Source: Pectobacterium parmentieri
Lineage (GTDB): Bacteria; Pseudomonadota; Gammaproteobacteria; Enterobacterales; Enterobacteriaceae
Length of the DNA stretch: 64,000 nt
Assembly (NCBI RefSeq): GCF_001742145.1
Contig: NZ_CP015749.1
Location: 1,054,001 to 1,118,000, forward strand
Reading direction: 5' to 3'
This document shows positions 27,353 to 38,340 of this stretch, piece by piece. The position numbers and the translations under genes are program-made. Below the pieces are notes generated by a model, which did not search any database, had not been told where the DNA came from, and was given only the letters and a program-made list of their open reading frames with translations. Position 1 is the first letter of the stretch. Every line of letters begins with the position of its first letter.

Positions 27353-28078
27353 ATGCGCATCCATCTGGCTGTTGATTACATTAGTGACTATGTTTTTTGG
27401 CCGATATTCAGGTTGGATGGAACATTACTGGCTGTTGAAATGATAAGTCATTTTAATGGACTTTCGGGCAAGTTGAGCATGCCTGCCGATATTCTCCTCA
27501 CGCAGTTAAATTCGAGCCAGAAGCATGATTTTGTTCATGAACAATTGCTTTTTATTAAAGAAAAATCCGCATGGTTTATTGATAACCACGTTCAACTGGT
27601 GTTGAAGGTAGGTCGTGAAATAACAGAAATTTTAATTAAATCTGACGTACTGCGCGGTGAAATCAAGCGTCTCGATTTTGTCTTGTTGGAAATTAATGAA
27701 TTTTTTCCACAGCTATCGCAGGGAAAAGAAAACGCAGCACTGCTGAATTTGAGTCAATCCTTTCCTTTGTGGCTGGATAATTTTGGTTCTGGAAAGACTA
27801 CGCTTAAACCTTTACACGATGGGTTAGTGCGTGGTGTGAAGCTGGATCGCCAGTTTATTGGGCAGCTTTTATCGCGGCCAGCCAATACGCTGATGATAGA
27901 GCCGTTACTACGAACGATTAAAAACAGTTATTCGGGCATCAGTATCGTCGCCAAGGAAATTAATAATATGGCAATCCTGAATAAAATTGGGCAACTGAAT
28001 ATTGATGCTGTTCAAGGACAGATGTGGCCAGCCGTACATTTTGATGGGCTTAAACAGCGCATGGCACCGCTCGGCTGA
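27353..28078 (+). CDS. ydiV: Degenerate EAL-domain protein, YdiV-like anti-FlhDC factor
   Basis: A 241-residue single-domain EAL-fold protein. The EAL signature is degenerate (AVEMI), and the metal-binding residues of active c-di-GMP phosphodiesterases are not all present, so catalysis is unlikely. Length and placement before selO match E. coli YdiV, which binds FlhD and blocks flagellar gene activation. A related Erwinia protein has, from memory, been called HexY and lowers exoenzyme and motility expression. Segments such as NENYPHLNEGKDN-like (here EINEFFPQLSQGKEN) and LQGCLWPAV-like (here VQGQMWPAV) support the family. The function here is inference by orthology. Confidence 0.82.
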   Translation: MRIHLAVDYISDYVFWPIFRLDGTLLAVEMISHFNGLSGKLSMPADILLTQLNSSQKHDFVHEQLLFIKEKSAWFIDNHVQLVLKVGREITEILIKSDVLRGEIKRLDFVLLEINEFFPQLSQGKENAALLNLSQSFPLWLDNFGSGKTTLKPLHDGLVRGVKLDRQFIGQLLSRPANTLMIEPLLRTIKNSYSGISIVAKEINNMAILNKIGQLNIDAVQGQMWPAVHFDGLKQRMAPLG

Positions 28079-28249
28079 TATAACTGACCAGGGAGGATGC
28101 TGTCTGAATAGGGGCGTGAAATAATACCCCTGTGTTTCCTCCGTGTTAATTTCATTGCCATCCCTCTACACTTTCTCTATACCCGTTAGTCGTTGTGTCG
28201 TGAGCGTGTGGCTCTCTTCACCTGAACAGGGTGGCATTAGGGAGATAGG

Positions 28250-29701
28250 ATGCAGCAAACACCGTTATTCAAAAATCACTACTTTCATCAACTGCCGGGT
28301 TTTTACACCGCGCTACCGCCGACGCCGTTGCATGGCGCTCGCCTGCTTTATCACAGCGAAGGCTTGGCCGCGGAGCTCGGCTTATCTTCCGACTGGTTTA
28401 CGCCAGCACAGGATAATGTCTGGAGCGGTGAACGTTTGCTGCCGGGAATGGAGCCGCTGGCACAGGTGTATAGCGGCCATCAGTTTGGTATGTGGGCGGG
28501 CCAATTGGGTGACGGGCGCGGCATCTTGCTGGGGGAGCAGCAGTTGGCGGATGGACGTAGTGTGGACTGGCACCTGAAAGGCGCGGGGCTAACGCCGTAT
28601 TCGCGCATGGGTGACGGTCGTGCCGTGCTGCGTTCGGTGATACGTGAATTTCTCGCCTCGGAAGCAATGCACTATCTGGGGATCCCCACCACACGGGCGT
28701 TGACGATTGTCACCAGCACACATCTGGTGCAGCGAGAGCAGGAAGAAAAGGGCGCTATGCTGCTGCGCGTGGCAGAGAGCCATGTACGCTTCGGTCATTT
28801 TGAACACTTCTACTACCGTCGTGAACCGGAAAAAGTGCGTCAGTTGGTGGAGTATGTGATTGCCCGTCATTGGCCGCAGTGGGAAAACGACGAACGCCGT
28901 TATGAACTGTGGTTTGGCGATGTGGTAGAACGTACCGCCCGGCTGATTACACACTGGCAGGCGGTTGGGTTCTCACACGGTGTCATGAACACGGACAATA
29001 TGTCGATTCTGGGGCTGACCATCGACTACGGCCCTTATGGCTTTTTAGATGCCTATCAGCCGGACTTCATTTGCAATCATTCTGACCATCGCGGGCGTTA
29101 CGCGTTTGACAATCAGCCAGCGGTTGGGCTGTGGAATCTGCATCGTCTGGCACAGGCGCTGTCGGGACTGATGGATACCGATACGCTGGAGCGTGCGCTT
29201 GCTCGCTATGAACCAGCACTGATGCAGCACTACGGCACGCTGATGCGTGCCAAGCTGGGTCTATTTACCGCGAGTCCCGACGATAATGATGTGCTGGCCG
29301 GACTATTGCGCCTGATGCAGAAAGAGGGCAGCGATTACACACGCACGTTCCGGCTGTTAGCGGACAGCGAAAAGCAGGCATCGCGTGCGTCGCTCCGTGA
29401 TGAATTCATCGACAGGGCAGCATTTGATAACTGGTTTGCTACCTACCGCCAGAGGCTGATGCAGGAAGATCAGGGTGATGAAGAACGTCGTCGGCTGATG
29501 AATGCGACGAATCCAAAATATATTCTGCGTAATTATCTGGCGCAAATGGCGATTGAACGGGCGGAAAATGATGACATCAGCGTGCTTGCACGTCTGCATC
29601 AGGCGCTGTGTCGGCCGTTTGACGAACAGCCGGATAACAACGATTTGGCGGCATTACCGCCAGACTGGGGTAAGCATCTGGAGATATCCTGCTCCAGCTA
29701 A
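28250..29701 (+). CDS. selO: Protein adenylyltransferase SelO (YdiU)
   Basis: A 483-residue pseudokinase-fold enzyme that transfers AMP to hydroxyl groups of proteins and is linked to redox control. The conserved nucleotide-binding region [22 protein letters not shown] (about 104-125), the segment [20 protein letters not shown] (metal binding) and [13 protein letters not shown] motif (here [13 protein letters not shown]) are intact. The C-terminus ends SCSS, with cysteine where some eukaryotic homologues carry selenocysteine. It faces hmuV, with a stem overlapping its stop codon. Confidence 0.95.
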   Translation: MQQTPLFKNHYFHQLPGFYTALPPTPLHGARLLYHSEGLAAELGLSSDWFTPAQDNVWSGERLLPGMEPLAQVYSGHQFGMWAGQLGDGRGILLGEQQLADGRSVDWHLKGAGLTPYSRMGDGRAVLRSVIREFLASEAMHYLGIPTTRALTIVTSTHLVQREQEEKGAMLLRVAESHVRFGHFEHFYYRREPEKVRQLVEYVIARHWPQWENDERRYELWFGDVVERTARLITHWQAVGFSHGVMNTDNMSILGLTIDYGPYGFLDAYQPDFICNHSDHRGRYAFDNQPAVGLWNLHRLAQALSGLMDTDTLERALARYEPALMQHYGTLMRAKLGLFTASPDDNDVLAGLLRLMQKEGSDYTRTFRLLADSEKQASRASLRDEFIDRAAFDNWFATYRQRLMQEDQGDEERRRLMNATNPKYILRNYLAQMAIERAENDDISVLARLHQALCRPFDEQPDNNDLAALPPDWGKHLEISCSS

Positions 29702-29712
29702 GCCGGAGCAGG
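29688..29712. terminator. Stem-loop between selO and hmuV
   Basis: CCTGCTCC/GGAGCAGG, an 8-bp perfect stem, spans the selO stop codon and the 3' end of hmuV. It lacks a clear U-run, so it may only protect or pause the two convergent transcripts. Confidence 0.45.
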
Positions 29713-29721
29713 GATGACAGA

Positions 29722-30519
29722 CTATTGCCGCAGATAAACCTGTGGGATGGCGTAGTCAGGGTGCGAACCCACGCTAAGATCGGCGCGATACCAGTGGGCC
29801 AAGGTTTCTGCCTGTAGCACGTCTGCAGGCGAACCTTGTGCAACCAGCTTACCTTCGTGCAGCAGCAGAATGCGGTCGGCATACAGCGCCGCCAGATTCA
29901 GGTCGTGCAGGACACAGCACACGGCTAGCGGTTGTTCACGCGTGAGTTGCTTGAGCAGTCGCAAGAGGTGCTGCTGATGATACAGATCCAGCGCCGAGGT
30001 CGGTTCATCGAGGAATAACCAGCCTGGCGTCGGTTCTGGATGCCACAGTTGTGCCAGCACACGAGCCAATTGTACCCGCTGTTGCTCTCCGCCGGAAAGA
30101 TGGCGATAGTCGCGCGCCGCCAGCTCCAGACAGCCCGTTTGCGCCATAACCTGTTGAACAACGTCATCATTTTTTGAGTAACGCCCGTGGGGAGATCGTC
30201 CCATCGTGACGACATCCTGCACGCTAAACGCAAACGCCATGCCGCTATGCTGGCGCATCACCGCCCGCGTTTTTGCCAGTGCGCCGGGTTGCCAGTGCGA
30301 AAAGGGGTGTCCGGCTAACAGGCATTCGCCCTCATCGGGTGTTAAATAACCGGTCAGTAATCGGAGCAGAGTGGATTTCCCTGCGCCGTTAGGACCGATA
30401 ATCGCCACGATTTCCCCGCAATTCAGTTCCAGAGAAACATCATCGGTCAGATAGCGTCCGTTGGTCTGAAAACGCAAATGGTGGGCGACTAACGTTCGGT
30501 CAAGCGCTGAGTCAGTCAT
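29722..30519 (-). CDS. hmuV: Hemin ABC transporter ATPase HmuV
   Basis: A 265-residue ATPase of the hemin importer. Walker [10 protein letters not shown] is at about residues 43-51, the ABC signature [15 protein letters not shown], Walker [17 protein letters not shown] and the switch histidine in [13 protein letters not shown] follow. The start overlaps the end of hmuU by 8 bases, so translation is coupled. It is the last gene of hmuS-hmuT-hmuU-hmuV. An outer-membrane receptor gene (hmuR) is not adjacent. Confidence 0.94.
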   Translation of the reverse strand: MTDSALDRTLVAHHLRFQTNGRYLTDDVSLELNCGEIVAIIGPNGAGKSTLLRLLTGYLTPDEGECLLAGHPFSHWQPGALAKTRAVMRQHSGMAFAFSVQDVVTMGRSPHGRYSKNDDVVQQVMAQTGCLELAARDYRHLSGGEQQRVQLARVLAQLWHPEPTPGWLFLDEPTSALDLYHQQHLLRLLKQLTREQPLAVCCVLHDLNLAALYADRILLLHEGKLVAQGSPADVLQAETLAHWYRADLSVGSHPDYAIPQVYLRQ

Positions 30520-31516
30520 TGCCGCGTCCTTTATGCTGAACGATCAGCCATAAGAAATAGGGGCCGCCAATCAGGCTGCTTAATAACCCAACGGGCATTT
30601 CTGCCGGAGAAAGTAACGTGCGTGCCAACGTATCGGCAAACAGCAGCAGACAGGCACCGCCGAGGATAGATCCTGGGAGAAGCCAGCGATGATCGGCACC
30701 CAGGTGCATACGCATCAGGTGTGGGATGATAAGCCCGATAAACCCGATCACGCCGCTGACCGCTACCGCTACGCCAACCAGCAGTGAACTCAGCAACAGT
30801 AGCGTGTATTTGGTGTGCTTCACGTTAACGCCGAGGTAGTGCGCTTCTTCATCCCCTAACTGCAACAGATTCAGGCGGCGTGCATAGTACAACGTGGCGA
30901 TCATCGCAGGAATTGTCAGCGTGCTGGCAACAAGCAGCATGGGCCACTGCGCTTGTCCGAGACTCCCCATGCCCCACAGTGAAAACTGGCGCAACTGCTG
31001 GTCGGTACTGAGGTAGGTCAAGACGCCGATGAAGGCAATACACAGCGCATTGAGCGCGATACCTGCCAGCAATAGCCGGGTTAACCCACCTTGTTCAGAA
31101 CGGCTGAGGATGAAGATGATGGCGGTAATCGCCAAGCTACCCGCAAAAGCAGCGAACATCGGGCTGTAAAGCGCTAACAGAGGAGGCAGGCCGAGCGGTA
31201 GCACGATAGTCAGCGCTACGCAGAGGGCGGCACCGCTGCTGATACCCAGCAGGCCGGGGTCGGCGAGCGGATTACGAAACAGCCCTTGCATAATCGCGCC
31301 AGAACAGGCCAGCGCGCCGCCGACGAGTATCGCCAGCAGCACACGGGGAACGCGGATATTCAGCCAAATATGCCAGATAGGATCGTCAAACGGCGTTTGC
31401 CATAACATTTTTAGCGATAGGCTCAGCGCACCCATGTTAGCGGCACCAACCATCAGTGCCACCATCAGCAACAGCAGCGCGATCAACCAAGAGCGCGGAT
31501 GAAACCGTAACGTCAT
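30512..31516 (-). CDS. hmuU: Hemin ABC transporter permease HmuU
   Basis: A 334-residue FecCD-family permease with about ten hydrophobic segments. The motifs [43 protein letters not shown] and [22 protein letters not shown] are typical of siderophore and haem permeases. It pairs with HmuV and receives hemin from HmuT. The 4-base overlap with hmuT and the 8-base overlap with hmuV show a tightly coupled operon. Confidence 0.94.
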   Translation of the reverse strand: MTLRFHPRSWLIALLLLMVALMVGAANMGALSLSLKMLWQTPFDDPIWHIWLNIRVPRVLLAILVGGALACSGAIMQGLFRNPLADPGLLGISSGAALCVALTIVLPLGLPPLLALYSPMFAAFAGSLAITAIIFILSRSEQGGLTRLLLAGIALNALCIAFIGVLTYLSTDQQLRQFSLWGMGSLGQAQWPMLLVASTLTIPAMIATLYYARRLNLLQLGDEEAHYLGVNVKHTKYTLLLLSSLLVGVAVAVSGVIGFIGLIIPHLMRMHLGADHRWLLPGSILGGACLLLFADTLARTLLSPAEMPVGLLSSLIGGPYFLWLIVQHKGRGND

Positions 31517-32331
31517 TTTATCGCTTCGGCTGTCTGACGCAGCGTTGCCATCAGCGCCGGGGTTTCGAGCGTAAAGCCGAGCATCGCCATGTCATCGACG
31601 ACCAACAGACGCTTGTGCTTACCGGCAGGCGTCAGTTCCAGACCGGGTAATTTCCAGACTTGTGCGTCACCGCCCAGCATTTTCAGGCCCTGACTAGAAA
31701 TCAGAATCAGATCCGGTGCGCTGGCAATTACGCCTTCCTGCGACAGAGGCTGATAACGTTCAACGTTCTGCATGGCATTCTTCAACCCAGCGTGGCGAAT
31801 AATCGTGTCCGCTGGGGTATTTTTGCCTGCTGCCATCGCGGTCATGCCGCCGTGGCTGAGAACGAACAGCACGTTAACCGGCAGCGGTGACGTTTTTACT
31901 GCCGCCAACTGCTGCTGATAGGTTTCTGTCAGTTTTTTACCTTCTGCGTCTTTTCCGAGCGTCTGCGCGATGGTCTCGATCTTCTTCGGTACGGCATCCA
32001 GCGATGGCTCGGCGGTCACATGAACTACTTTGGTGCCGCTGTCCGCAACCTGCTGCAAGATGAGCGATGGCTGAGACAGATCGCTGGCAACGACCAGAGA
32101 GGGTTTCATTGCCAGAATGCCTTCGGTGTTGAGTTGGCGCATATAGCCTACGTCAGGCAACGTTTTCACGGCTTCCGGGTGCAGACTGGTACTGTCGCGC
32201 GCAACCAGATCTTTCTCTGCGCCTAGCGCATAGATGATTTCCGTGACGTCGCCGCCAATAGACACAATTCGCTCGGCAGCAGACACCCCGAGAGGGAGTG
32301 TCAATAACAGGGGGAATAGCCAGTTTTTCAT
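31513..32331 (-). CDS. hmuT: Periplasmic hemin-binding protein HmuT
   Basis: A 272-residue periplasmic binding protein with a cleavable signal peptide ([18 protein letters not shown], cut near residue 18). The FecB/BtuF-type fold is shown by [23 protein letters not shown] and [23 protein letters not shown]; the tyrosine in VGYMRQ corresponds to the haem-ligand region of ShuT/HmuT. It delivers hemin to HmuUV. It overlaps hmuS by 4 bases. Confidence 0.93.
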   Translation of the reverse strand: MKNWLFPLLLTLPLGVSAAERIVSIGGDVTEIIYALGAEKDLVARDSTSLHPEAVKTLPDVGYMRQLNTEGILAMKPSLVVASDLSQPSLILQQVADSGTKVVHVTAEPSLDAVPKKIETIAQTLGKDAEGKKLTETYQQQLAAVKTSPLPVNVLFVLSHGGMTAMAAGKNTPADTIIRHAGLKNAMQNVERYQPLSQEGVIASAPDLILISSQGLKMLGGDAQVWKLPGLELTPAGKHKRLLVVDDMAMLGFTLETPALMATLRQTAEAIK

Positions 32332-33377
32332 GCGGCAAGATCCTTATGCGGTTTCAGGGTATCGATCTGGTCGCGCCACTGCTGTTGCTCCGGCGTACCT
32401 TCAGTACGTTGCCCAAAGAGTTGTGCAATTTGAGAGCCGTCTGCGGCATAGAGTTCGAGGCTGGTCACGATGCCGTCGGTGGTCGGTTTACGTGTGATCC
32501 AACTTTCAGCGATCGCGCCTTCGATCAAATGCAGCGTGAAATCTTTATTAAAGATATTAATCCATTCCGCGTGTTGTTCCATGCGCTCTACACGCTCAAG
32601 TGTCCCCGTGAAGATTTGCACACAGCCACGGTTACCGACAAATACCATGATCTCGTTCTGATCTTCACGTGCGGCAAACAGAATCTGTGACAGTGCATCA
32701 TTTTCTACACGGTAGGCCAAATCGTCAGCGACCGAATTAAACGCCTGCTGACGCGTTAGATTATAACGCTTGAGCAGGATGAAGAAATCATGCACGTCCG
32801 TCATCGCACGCCAGTCTGCTTCAAACTGAGGATTGTGGGCGACGGCCTGCTCAGCGGCAGTGTTACTTGCTGGACGAAGTGCCAACGCCGGGTTTTCGCT
32901 GCTGGTAAATTTCTCAACGAATAGCTGCCAGGCGGCCATGTCCGTGGTGTCGGTCGTGTAGACCTTCAGAATGGCATCACCCTGATGATCGAAGAATTGA
33001 ATGCTCTGGCGCTCACCGCGCGCGGTGTTTTCACGCAGTTCAAAAGCGGAAGCCCATTGAGAAAGGAACAAACGCAGATCCAACTCGCGCGGGTTGAGGA
33101 TAAGACCGGCATGCCCGTCAAGCGTCTGGTTTTGATAGTAGCCGGTATGTTCATGCACGGCATACTCGTTGCGTGTGATCGACTTGGTATTACCAACCTG
33201 CTCCAGCGCACTGAGCCACACTTTGGCGTCACCCTGCAGGCGCTGCGCATCGTGTCCAACACGGGCGTGAGTCAACTCCGCTTCGCTGATGCCGAGCTGA
33301 GCCGCCAAATCGCGTGCGTATTTGCGCGGGTGTTCAACTTTAGCCTGGAGGTATTGTTGGTAAATGGACGTCTGCAT
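32328..33377 (-). CDS. hmuS: Hemin-degrading/trafficking factor HmuS
   Basis: A 349-residue cytoplasmic HemS/ChuX-type protein made of two similar halves. It accepts hemin after import and is reported in relatives to degrade or traffic haem. The N-terminal half contains [14 protein letters not shown]; the haem-binding histidine region is near [12 protein letters not shown]. It is the first gene of the operon, directly behind a Fur box at 33413-33434, so the whole hmuSTUV unit should be induced by iron shortage. Confidence 0.93.
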   Translation of the reverse strand: MQTSIYQQYLQAKVEHPRKYARDLAAQLGISEAELTHARVGHDAQRLQGDAKVWLSALEQVGNTKSITRNEYAVHEHTGYYQNQTLDGHAGLILNPRELDLRLFLSQWASAFELRENTARGERQSIQFFDHQGDAILKVYTTDTTDMAAWQLFVEKFTSSENPALALRPASNTAAEQAVAHNPQFEADWRAMTDVHDFFILLKRYNLTRQQAFNSVADDLAYRVENDALSQILFAAREDQNEIMVFVGNRGCVQIFTGTLERVERMEQHAEWINIFNKDFTLHLIEGAIAESWITRKPTTDGIVTSLELYAADGSQIAQLFGQRTEGTPEQQQWRDQIDTLKPHKDLAA

Positions 33378-33412
33378 CGGATTCCCTTAATCGTTGTCGT
33401 AAAGATTATAGC

Positions 33413-33434
33413 AATGAATGAGAATCATTTTCAT
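33413..33434. promoter_or_regulatory. Fur box upstream of hmuS
   Basis: AATGAATGAGAATCATTTTC, a close match to the Fur consensus (GATAATGATAATCATTATC), lies 36 bases before the hmuS start. Iron-loaded Fur would repress hmuSTUV. Confidence 0.85.
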
Positions 33435-33541
33435 GTAACAAAAACGCAACCTCAAGTGAAGTTTTCTTAATAAGTGGAATAAGCGGAATCGAGAGCGGAA
33501 TTTATGTGCTGAGAGAGAGGTGACAGGAAATCAGAAAGACG

Positions 33542-33576
33542 GCTGGCACAGAACCGGGAGGGAGGAATGTGCCAGC
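33542..33576 (-). terminator. Terminator-like stem after aroH
   Basis: A perfect 9-bp stem GCTGGCACA/TGTGCCAGC with a 17-nt loop lies just after the aroH stop on the minus strand. It is followed by a T-rich stretch (CGTCTTTCTG). Confidence 0.6.
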
Positions 33577-33586
33577 GCGTATCGGG

Positions 33587-34633
33587 TTAAAAACGGCTGT
33601 CGACGGCGTTTGCCAAACGTGCCAGCAGCGTTTCGGTATCCTGCCAGCTTAGGCAAGGATCGGTAATGGATTGCCCATACGTCAACGCCAGAGGGTTGAT
33701 CGCGGGTTGGTTGCCTTCAACTAAGAAACTTTCCGCCATGATGCCAGCAATAGCGCGTGAACCGTCGCGAATTTGCTGGCAAATATCATCGGCAACATCA
33801 AGCTGGCGGCGGTGTTGTTTCTGGCAGTTGGCATGGCTGAAATCGATCACCAACTGCTTGGGCAGAGAAAATTCGCTGAGATGTGCACAGGCGGCGGCGA
33901 TATCTTCTGCATGGTAATTCGGCTTTTTCCCGCCGCGCATAATAATGTGGCCAAACGGGTTACCCTGCGTTTTGTAGACCGACATGAAGCCCTGTTTGTC
34001 CGGTGAGAGGAACATGTGCTGGGCGCGTGCGGCGCGGATCGCATCGACGGCGATACGCGTATTGCCATCCGTCCCGTTTTTGAAGCCAACAGGACAAGAC
34101 AGCGCAGAGGCCATTTCACGGTGGATTTGGCTTTCGGTGGTTCTCGCACCAATCGCCCCCCAACTAATCAGATCGGCGATATATTGGCCAGTGACCATAT
34201 CGAGGAATTCTGTCGCGGTCGGTAATCCAAGCTGATTGACGTCCAGCAGTAGGCGGCGAGCAATCTCTAATCCTTCATTCACCCGGAATGTGCCATTGAG
34301 CCCGGGATCGGAAATCAACCCCTTCCAGCCCACTACCGTGCGCGGTTTTTCAAAGTAAGTGCGCATGACGATTTCCAGCCGGTCCTGATACTGCGTGCGT
34401 AGCGCAACCAGACGGCGCGCATAATCCAAGGCGCTGTCGGTATCATGGATGGAACACGGGCCAATCACGACGAGTAAACGGGGATCGTGGCCGGTGAGAA
34501 TGGCTTCAATTTTCTTGCGTGATGAGGTGACATTTTCGGCAACGGCTGGGGTAATCGGGAGCCTGGCGAGTAGCGTTTGGGGGGGAACCAGACTCTCGAT
34601 GCGCGCGCTCCGCAGTTCATCGGTTTGTAGCAT
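33587..34633 (-). CDS. aroH: DAHP synthase, tryptophan-type (AroH)
   Basis: A 348-residue class I 3-deoxy-D-arabino-heptulosonate 7-phosphate synthase that joins PEP and erythrose 4-phosphate in the first step of aromatic synthesis. LLVVIGPCSIHD, YFEKPRTVVGWKGLISDP and GARTTESQIHREMASALSCPVGFKNGTDGN are intact. Opening MLQTDELRSARIESLVPP and ending LANAVDSRF, it matches AroH rather than AroF or AroG. It lies downstream of ppsR as in E. coli, and upstream DNA carries what looks like a half-deleted Trp operator. Confidence 0.95.
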   Translation of the reverse strand: MLQTDELRSARIESLVPPQTLLARLPITPAVAENVTSSRKKIEAILTGHDPRLLVVIGPCSIHDTDSALDYARRLVALRTQYQDRLEIVMRTYFEKPRTVVGWKGLISDPGLNGTFRVNEGLEIARRLLLDVNQLGLPTATEFLDMVTGQYIADLISWGAIGARTTESQIHREMASALSCPVGFKNGTDGNTRIAVDAIRAARAQHMFLSPDKQGFMSVYKTQGNPFGHIIMRGGKKPNYHAEDIAAACAHLSEFSLPKQLVIDFSHANCQKQHRRQLDVADDICQQIRDGSRAIAGIMAESFLVEGNQPAINPLALTYGQSITDPCLSWQDTETLLARLANAVDSRF

Positions 34634-34823
34634 GTTTTATCTCTAAATACGGTCAAGCTGAAAACGTGTTGTCATCGAAAAAACGTGGATATGGCAGCAT
34701 TTTCAGACAATGTTTTCAGCCAAATGGGTTGCTTCGCAGCGGCGAAATGCCGGGAAGTGATGGAGCACACAATAAACGAAATGACACACATTACAACCGT
34801 ATCAGGGCAAAAAAATCCATCAT

Positions 34824-34840
34824 GTACTAGTACATTCTTC
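34824..34840 (-). promoter_or_regulatory. Collapsed Trp-operator-like site upstream of aroH
   Basis: TGTACTAGTACA on the minus strand overlaps the ppsR stop codon and is followed by a T-rich stretch. E. coli has at this place (from memory) an operator with two ACTAG units, TGTACTAG-AGAACTAGTGCA. Here one unit is missing, leaving a short palindrome. TrpR control may be weakened or lost. Confidence 0.4.
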
Positions 34841-35648
34841 GGCTCATGCCGAGGATGTCGATGATTTTGGCGGAGATTTCCTCGACGGAATAATTGGTGG
34901 TATTGAGATATTTAATCTGATGTTTGCGAAACAGCGCCTCAACTTCGCTGAGTTCCATACGGCACTGGCGCAGCGAAGCATAGCGACTGTTACCCCGGCG
35001 TTCTTCTCGAATTGCCGCTAGGCGTTCGGCATCAATGGTGAGCCCAAATAGCTTGTGCTGAAAGGGTCTTAGCGCATCCGGCAGGCGCAGGTTGTCCATA
35101 TCATCGGCAATAAAAGGATAGTTGGCAGCGCGGATACCAAACTGCATTGCCAGATACAGGCTGGTCGGCGTTTTGCCACAGCGTGACACACCGAGCAGAA
35201 TAACCTGAGCCTGATCGAGATTACGCAGCGAAATGCCGTCATCATGTGCCAGTGTGTAGTCGATAGCCGCGATACGCGCGTCGTATTTGCCCAGGTTGTT
35301 GGCTGTCAAACCGTGAGTGCGGTTGGCAACCGGCGTCGGCGGGATATTCAATTCTTCCTGCAAGGGGGCAACCAGCGCCTGTACAATATCCTGGCAAAAC
35401 CCGTCACTGCTGGTAATAATGTTACGAACAGTGGGGGTAACGATGGAGTAAAACACCAGCGGGCGCACGCCGGTTTGCTGATACAACGTGTTGATCTGTT
35501 CACACACGGCTTTAGCGCGGGCTTCACTTTCAACGAAGGGTAAGGTATAGCTAACCGTGTTCACGGGGAATTGGGATAGCACCGCATGACCCAATACTTC
35601 AGCCGTAATTGCCGTACCGTCCGAGACATAAAATACGCTTCTTTCCAC
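34827..35648 (-). CDS. ppsR: PEP synthase regulatory protein PpsR (kinase/phosphorylase)
   Basis: A 273-residue DUF299-type bifunctional enzyme that inactivates PEP synthase by ADP-dependent phosphorylation of a threonine and reactivates it by phosphorolysis. I chose the GTG at 35648 because a full AGGAGG sits just before it and the product starts [17 protein letters not shown]; a frame opening at 35684 lacks such a signal. The P-loop GVSRCGKT has its lysine at residue 159, and the C-terminus ends in LGMSRRMY. It is divergent from its target ppsA. Confidence 0.95.
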   Translation of the reverse strand: MERSVFYVSDGTAITAEVLGHAVLSQFPVNTVSYTLPFVESEARAKAVCEQINTLYQQTGVRPLVFYSIVTPTVRNIITSSDGFCQDIVQALVAPLQEELNIPPTPVANRTHGLTANNLGKYDARIAAIDYTLAHDDGISLRNLDQAQVILLGVSRCGKTPTSLYLAMQFGIRAANYPFIADDMDNLRLPDALRPFQHKLFGLTIDAERLAAIREERRGNSRYASLRQCRMELSEVEALFRKHQIKYLNTTNYSVEEISAKIIDILGMSRRMY

Positions 35649-35886
35649 ATAACCTCCTGATGATATTTCCGACAGCTCAAACACCTTAATCTCGTCAAAA
35701 ATTGCGTTTTGGTAATACTTTTATTAAAACACTATTTCATTATCTTCATGATAAAGAATGCTAATCTTCTACGATATTGGATTTTTACTGTGTTAGGCAA
35801 TCATTCGCCGTGAAATCAGTTTTTTTTCATAGGTTGATCGATTCACCTGTCCATGTTCATCAAAACGCTATGCTAACCTGATTGCG

Positions 35887-35902
35887 TTGAGGCGATTCTC
35901 AA
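35887..35902. promoter_or_regulatory. Possible Cra (FruR) site upstream of ppsA
   Basis: TTGAG-GCGATT-CTCAA is an inverted repeat with the GAATCG-type core on the minus strand, resembling the Cra consensus TGAAWCGNTTCA. It lies 47 bp before the ppsA start, where E. coli ppsA is activated by Cra. The match is partial. Confidence 0.4.
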
Positions 35903-35948
35903 CCGAACTCTTCCATACCCTAATTGTATGCAGAAAGGATTATTTTCG

Positions 35949-38327
35949 ATGTCCAATAACGGCCCTGATTTGCGTAATGTCCTTTGGTATAACCAGCTCG
36001 GTATGCACGACGTTGAAAGGGTAGGAGGCAAAAATGCCTCTCTGGGTGAAATGATCACCAACCTTTCAGATTTGGGCGTAGCCGTTCCCAACGGTTTTGC
36101 GACAACGGCGCAGGCGTTTAATGATTTTCTTAATCAAAGCGGGATCAACCAACGTATTTATGCGCTGCTCGATCGCACTGATATTGACGATCTGAGCCAA
36201 CTGGCCAGCGCCGGTGCGCAAATTCGCCAGTGGATTATTGATACGCCGTTCCAGCCGGAACTGGAGAAGGCAATCAGTGATGCCTATCAGCAACTGGCCG
36301 ATGGCGAAAAAGAGGCTTCATTTGCGGTGCGTTCTTCCGCCACGGCGGAAGATATGCCGGATGCGTCCTTTGCCGGCCAACAGGAAACCTTCCTGAACGT
36401 GCAGGGCATTGATGCGGTGATGGTCGCCGTGAAGCACGTATTTGCGTCGTTGTTTAACGATCGCGCGATCTCCTATCGCGTACATCAGGGGTATGACCAC
36501 CGTGGCGTGGCGCTGTCGGCGGGCGTACAGCGTATGGTGCGATCCGATCTGGCTTCTGCGGGGGTGATGTTTACCATTGATACCGAATCCGGTTTTGATC
36601 AGGTGGTGTTCATCACCTCGGCTTACGGTTTGGGTGAAATGGTGGTGCAAGGGGCGGTGAACCCAGACGAATTCTATGTTCACAAGCCGACCTTGCAAAA
36701 CAACAAGCCTGCGATCGTGCGCCGTAACATGGGATCGAAAAAAATCCGTATGGTTTATGCCGCGAGTCAGGAACATGGCAAGCAGGTGCGAATTGAAGAT
36801 GTGCCAACAGAACAAACGGCGCGTTTTAGCCTGACGGATGACGAAGTTCAGGCGCTGGCGCGTCAGGCACTGCTGATTGAGAAACACTATGGTCGCCCGA
36901 TGGACATCGAGTGGGCGAAAGATGGCCACACAGGCAAACTCTATATCGTGCAGGCGCGTCCGGAAACGGTACGTTCCAACGGTCAGGTCATGGAGCGCTA
37001 TCACCTGCCAGCCAGCGGCACTGTGCTGGTGGAAGGGCGTGCGATCGGCCACCGTATCGGTGCAGGTGAAGTCAAAGTGATTCAGGACATCAGCGAGATG
37101 CATCTGATCAATGCGGGCGATGTGCTGGTGACCGACATGACCGACCCTGACTGGGAACCGATCATGAAGAAAGCGGCGGCGATTGTGACCAATCGCGGCG
37201 GACGTACCTGCCACGCGGCAATTATCGCGCGTGAGTTGGGCATCCCTGCCGTGGTGGGCTGTGGCGATGCGACCGAACGTTTGCGCAAGGGGCAGAAAGT
37301 GACGGTCTCCTGTGCGGAAGGCGACACGGGCTATGTGTACCAAGACCTGTTGGACTTCTCCGTGAAGAGTTCACAGATTGATGAAATGCCTGCATTGCCG
37401 CTGAAAATCATGATGAACGTGGGTAACCCTGACCGTGCGTTTGATTTTGCCTGTTTGCCAAACGATGGCGTCGGTCTGGCTCGTCTGGAATTCATCATCA
37501 ACCGCATGATTGGCGTGCATCCGCGTGCGCTGCTGGAATTCGATCAGCAGACCCCAGAACTGCAACGTGAGATCAAAGCGCTGATGCAGGGCTTCGACGA
37601 TCCGGTGGAATTCTACGTTGGTCGTCTGACGGAAGGGATCGCGACGCTGGCAGCGGCATTTGCACCGAAGCGCGTCATCGTCCGCCTGTCCGATTTTAAA
37701 TCGAACGAGTACGCTAATCTGGTCGGTGGTGAGCGCTATGAGCCGGAAGAAGAGAACCCGATGCTGGGCTTCCGTGGTGCAGGTCGCTACGTATCACCGG
37801 ACTTCAAAGCCTGTTTTGCGCTGGAGTGTGAAGCGGTCAAACGCGTGCGCAACGTGATGGGCCTGAAGAATGTAGAGATCATGATCCCGTTCGTTCGTAC
37901 TGTGGCGCAAGCGGAAGCGGTGATTGCCGAACTGGCGAATCAGGGACTGCGCCGTGGTGAAGACGGCTTGAAAATCATCATGATGTGCGAAATTCCGTCC
38001 AATGCGTTATTGGCCGATGAATTCCTGCAACACTTTGATGGTTTTTCCATCGGTTCAAACGACATGACGCAATTAGCGCTGGGGCTGGATCGCGACTCCG
38101 GTGTGGTATCGGCACTGTTTGACGAACGCAACGATGCGGTGAAAGCACTACTGTCGATGGCGATTAAAGCGGCGAAGAAGCAGGGTAAATACGTCGGTAT
38201 TTGTGGGCAAGGCCCATCAGACCACGAAGATTTTGCGATCTGGCTGATGGAACAGGGTATCGATAGCCTGTCGCTCAACCCGGACACCGTGGTGCAAACC
38301 TGGCTGAATCTGGCTGAGCACAAATAA
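35949..38327 (+). CDS. ppsA: Phosphoenolpyruvate synthase PpsA
   Basis: A 792-residue enzyme that converts pyruvate and ATP to PEP, AMP and phosphate in gluconeogenesis. The ATG at 35949 gives [18 protein letters not shown], matching E. coli length exactly; an in-frame ATG 21 bases earlier is possible. Order: ATP-grasp domain ([11 protein letters not shown] near the start, [23 protein letters not shown]), swivelling phosphohistidine domain with His422 in [15 protein letters not shown], and the PEP-binding TIM barrel with [17 protein letters not shown] and CGQGPSDH. The regulatory threonine region precedes His422. Divergent ppsR encodes its inactivator. Confidence 0.97.
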   Translation: MSNNGPDLRNVLWYNQLGMHDVERVGGKNASLGEMITNLSDLGVAVPNGFATTAQAFNDFLNQSGINQRIYALLDRTDIDDLSQLASAGAQIRQWIIDTPFQPELEKAISDAYQQLADGEKEASFAVRSSATAEDMPDASFAGQQETFLNVQGIDAVMVAVKHVFASLFNDRAISYRVHQGYDHRGVALSAGVQRMVRSDLASAGVMFTIDTESGFDQVVFITSAYGLGEMVVQGAVNPDEFYVHKPTLQNNKPAIVRRNMGSKKIRMVYAASQEHGKQVRIEDVPTEQTARFSLTDDEVQALARQALLIEKHYGRPMDIEWAKDGHTGKLYIVQARPETVRSNGQVMERYHLPASGTVLVEGRAIGHRIGAGEVKVIQDISEMHLINAGDVLVTDMTDPDWEPIMKKAAAIVTNRGGRTCHAAIIARELGIPAVVGCGDATERLRKGQKVTVSCAEGDTGYVYQDLLDFSVKSSQIDEMPALPLKIMMNVGNPDRAFDFACLPNDGVGLARLEFIINRMIGVHPRALLEFDQQTPELQREIKALMQGFDDPVEFYVGRLTEGIATLAAAFAPKRVIVRLSDFKSNEYANLVGGERYEPEEENPMLGFRGAGRYVSPDFKACFALECEAVKRVRNVMGLKNVEIMIPFVRTVAQAEAVIAELANQGLRRGEDGLKIIMMCEIPSNALLADEFLQHFDGFSIGSNDMTQLALGLDRDSGVVSALFDERNDAVKALLSMAIKAAKKQGKYVGICGQGPSDHEDFAIWLMEQGIDSLSLNPDTVVQTWLNLAEHK

Positions 38328-38340
38328 TTAGTACGGTGAA

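Noticed and set aside
33378..33586. hemP/hmuP small gene near hmuS
   Set aside because: No frame encodes the expected short HemP-type protein; only the Fur box and the aroH terminator stem are visible.
35915..35931. CATAC-N7-GTATG inverted repeat before ppsA
   Set aside because: It resembles the operators at 4138-4206 but the spacing differs (7 instead of 5), so I take it as chance.
36318..37343. 341-codon open frame on the minus strand
   Set aside because: It lies wholly antisense to ppsA, has no ribosome-binding site and a His/Arg-rich composition typical of a frame opposite a real gene.
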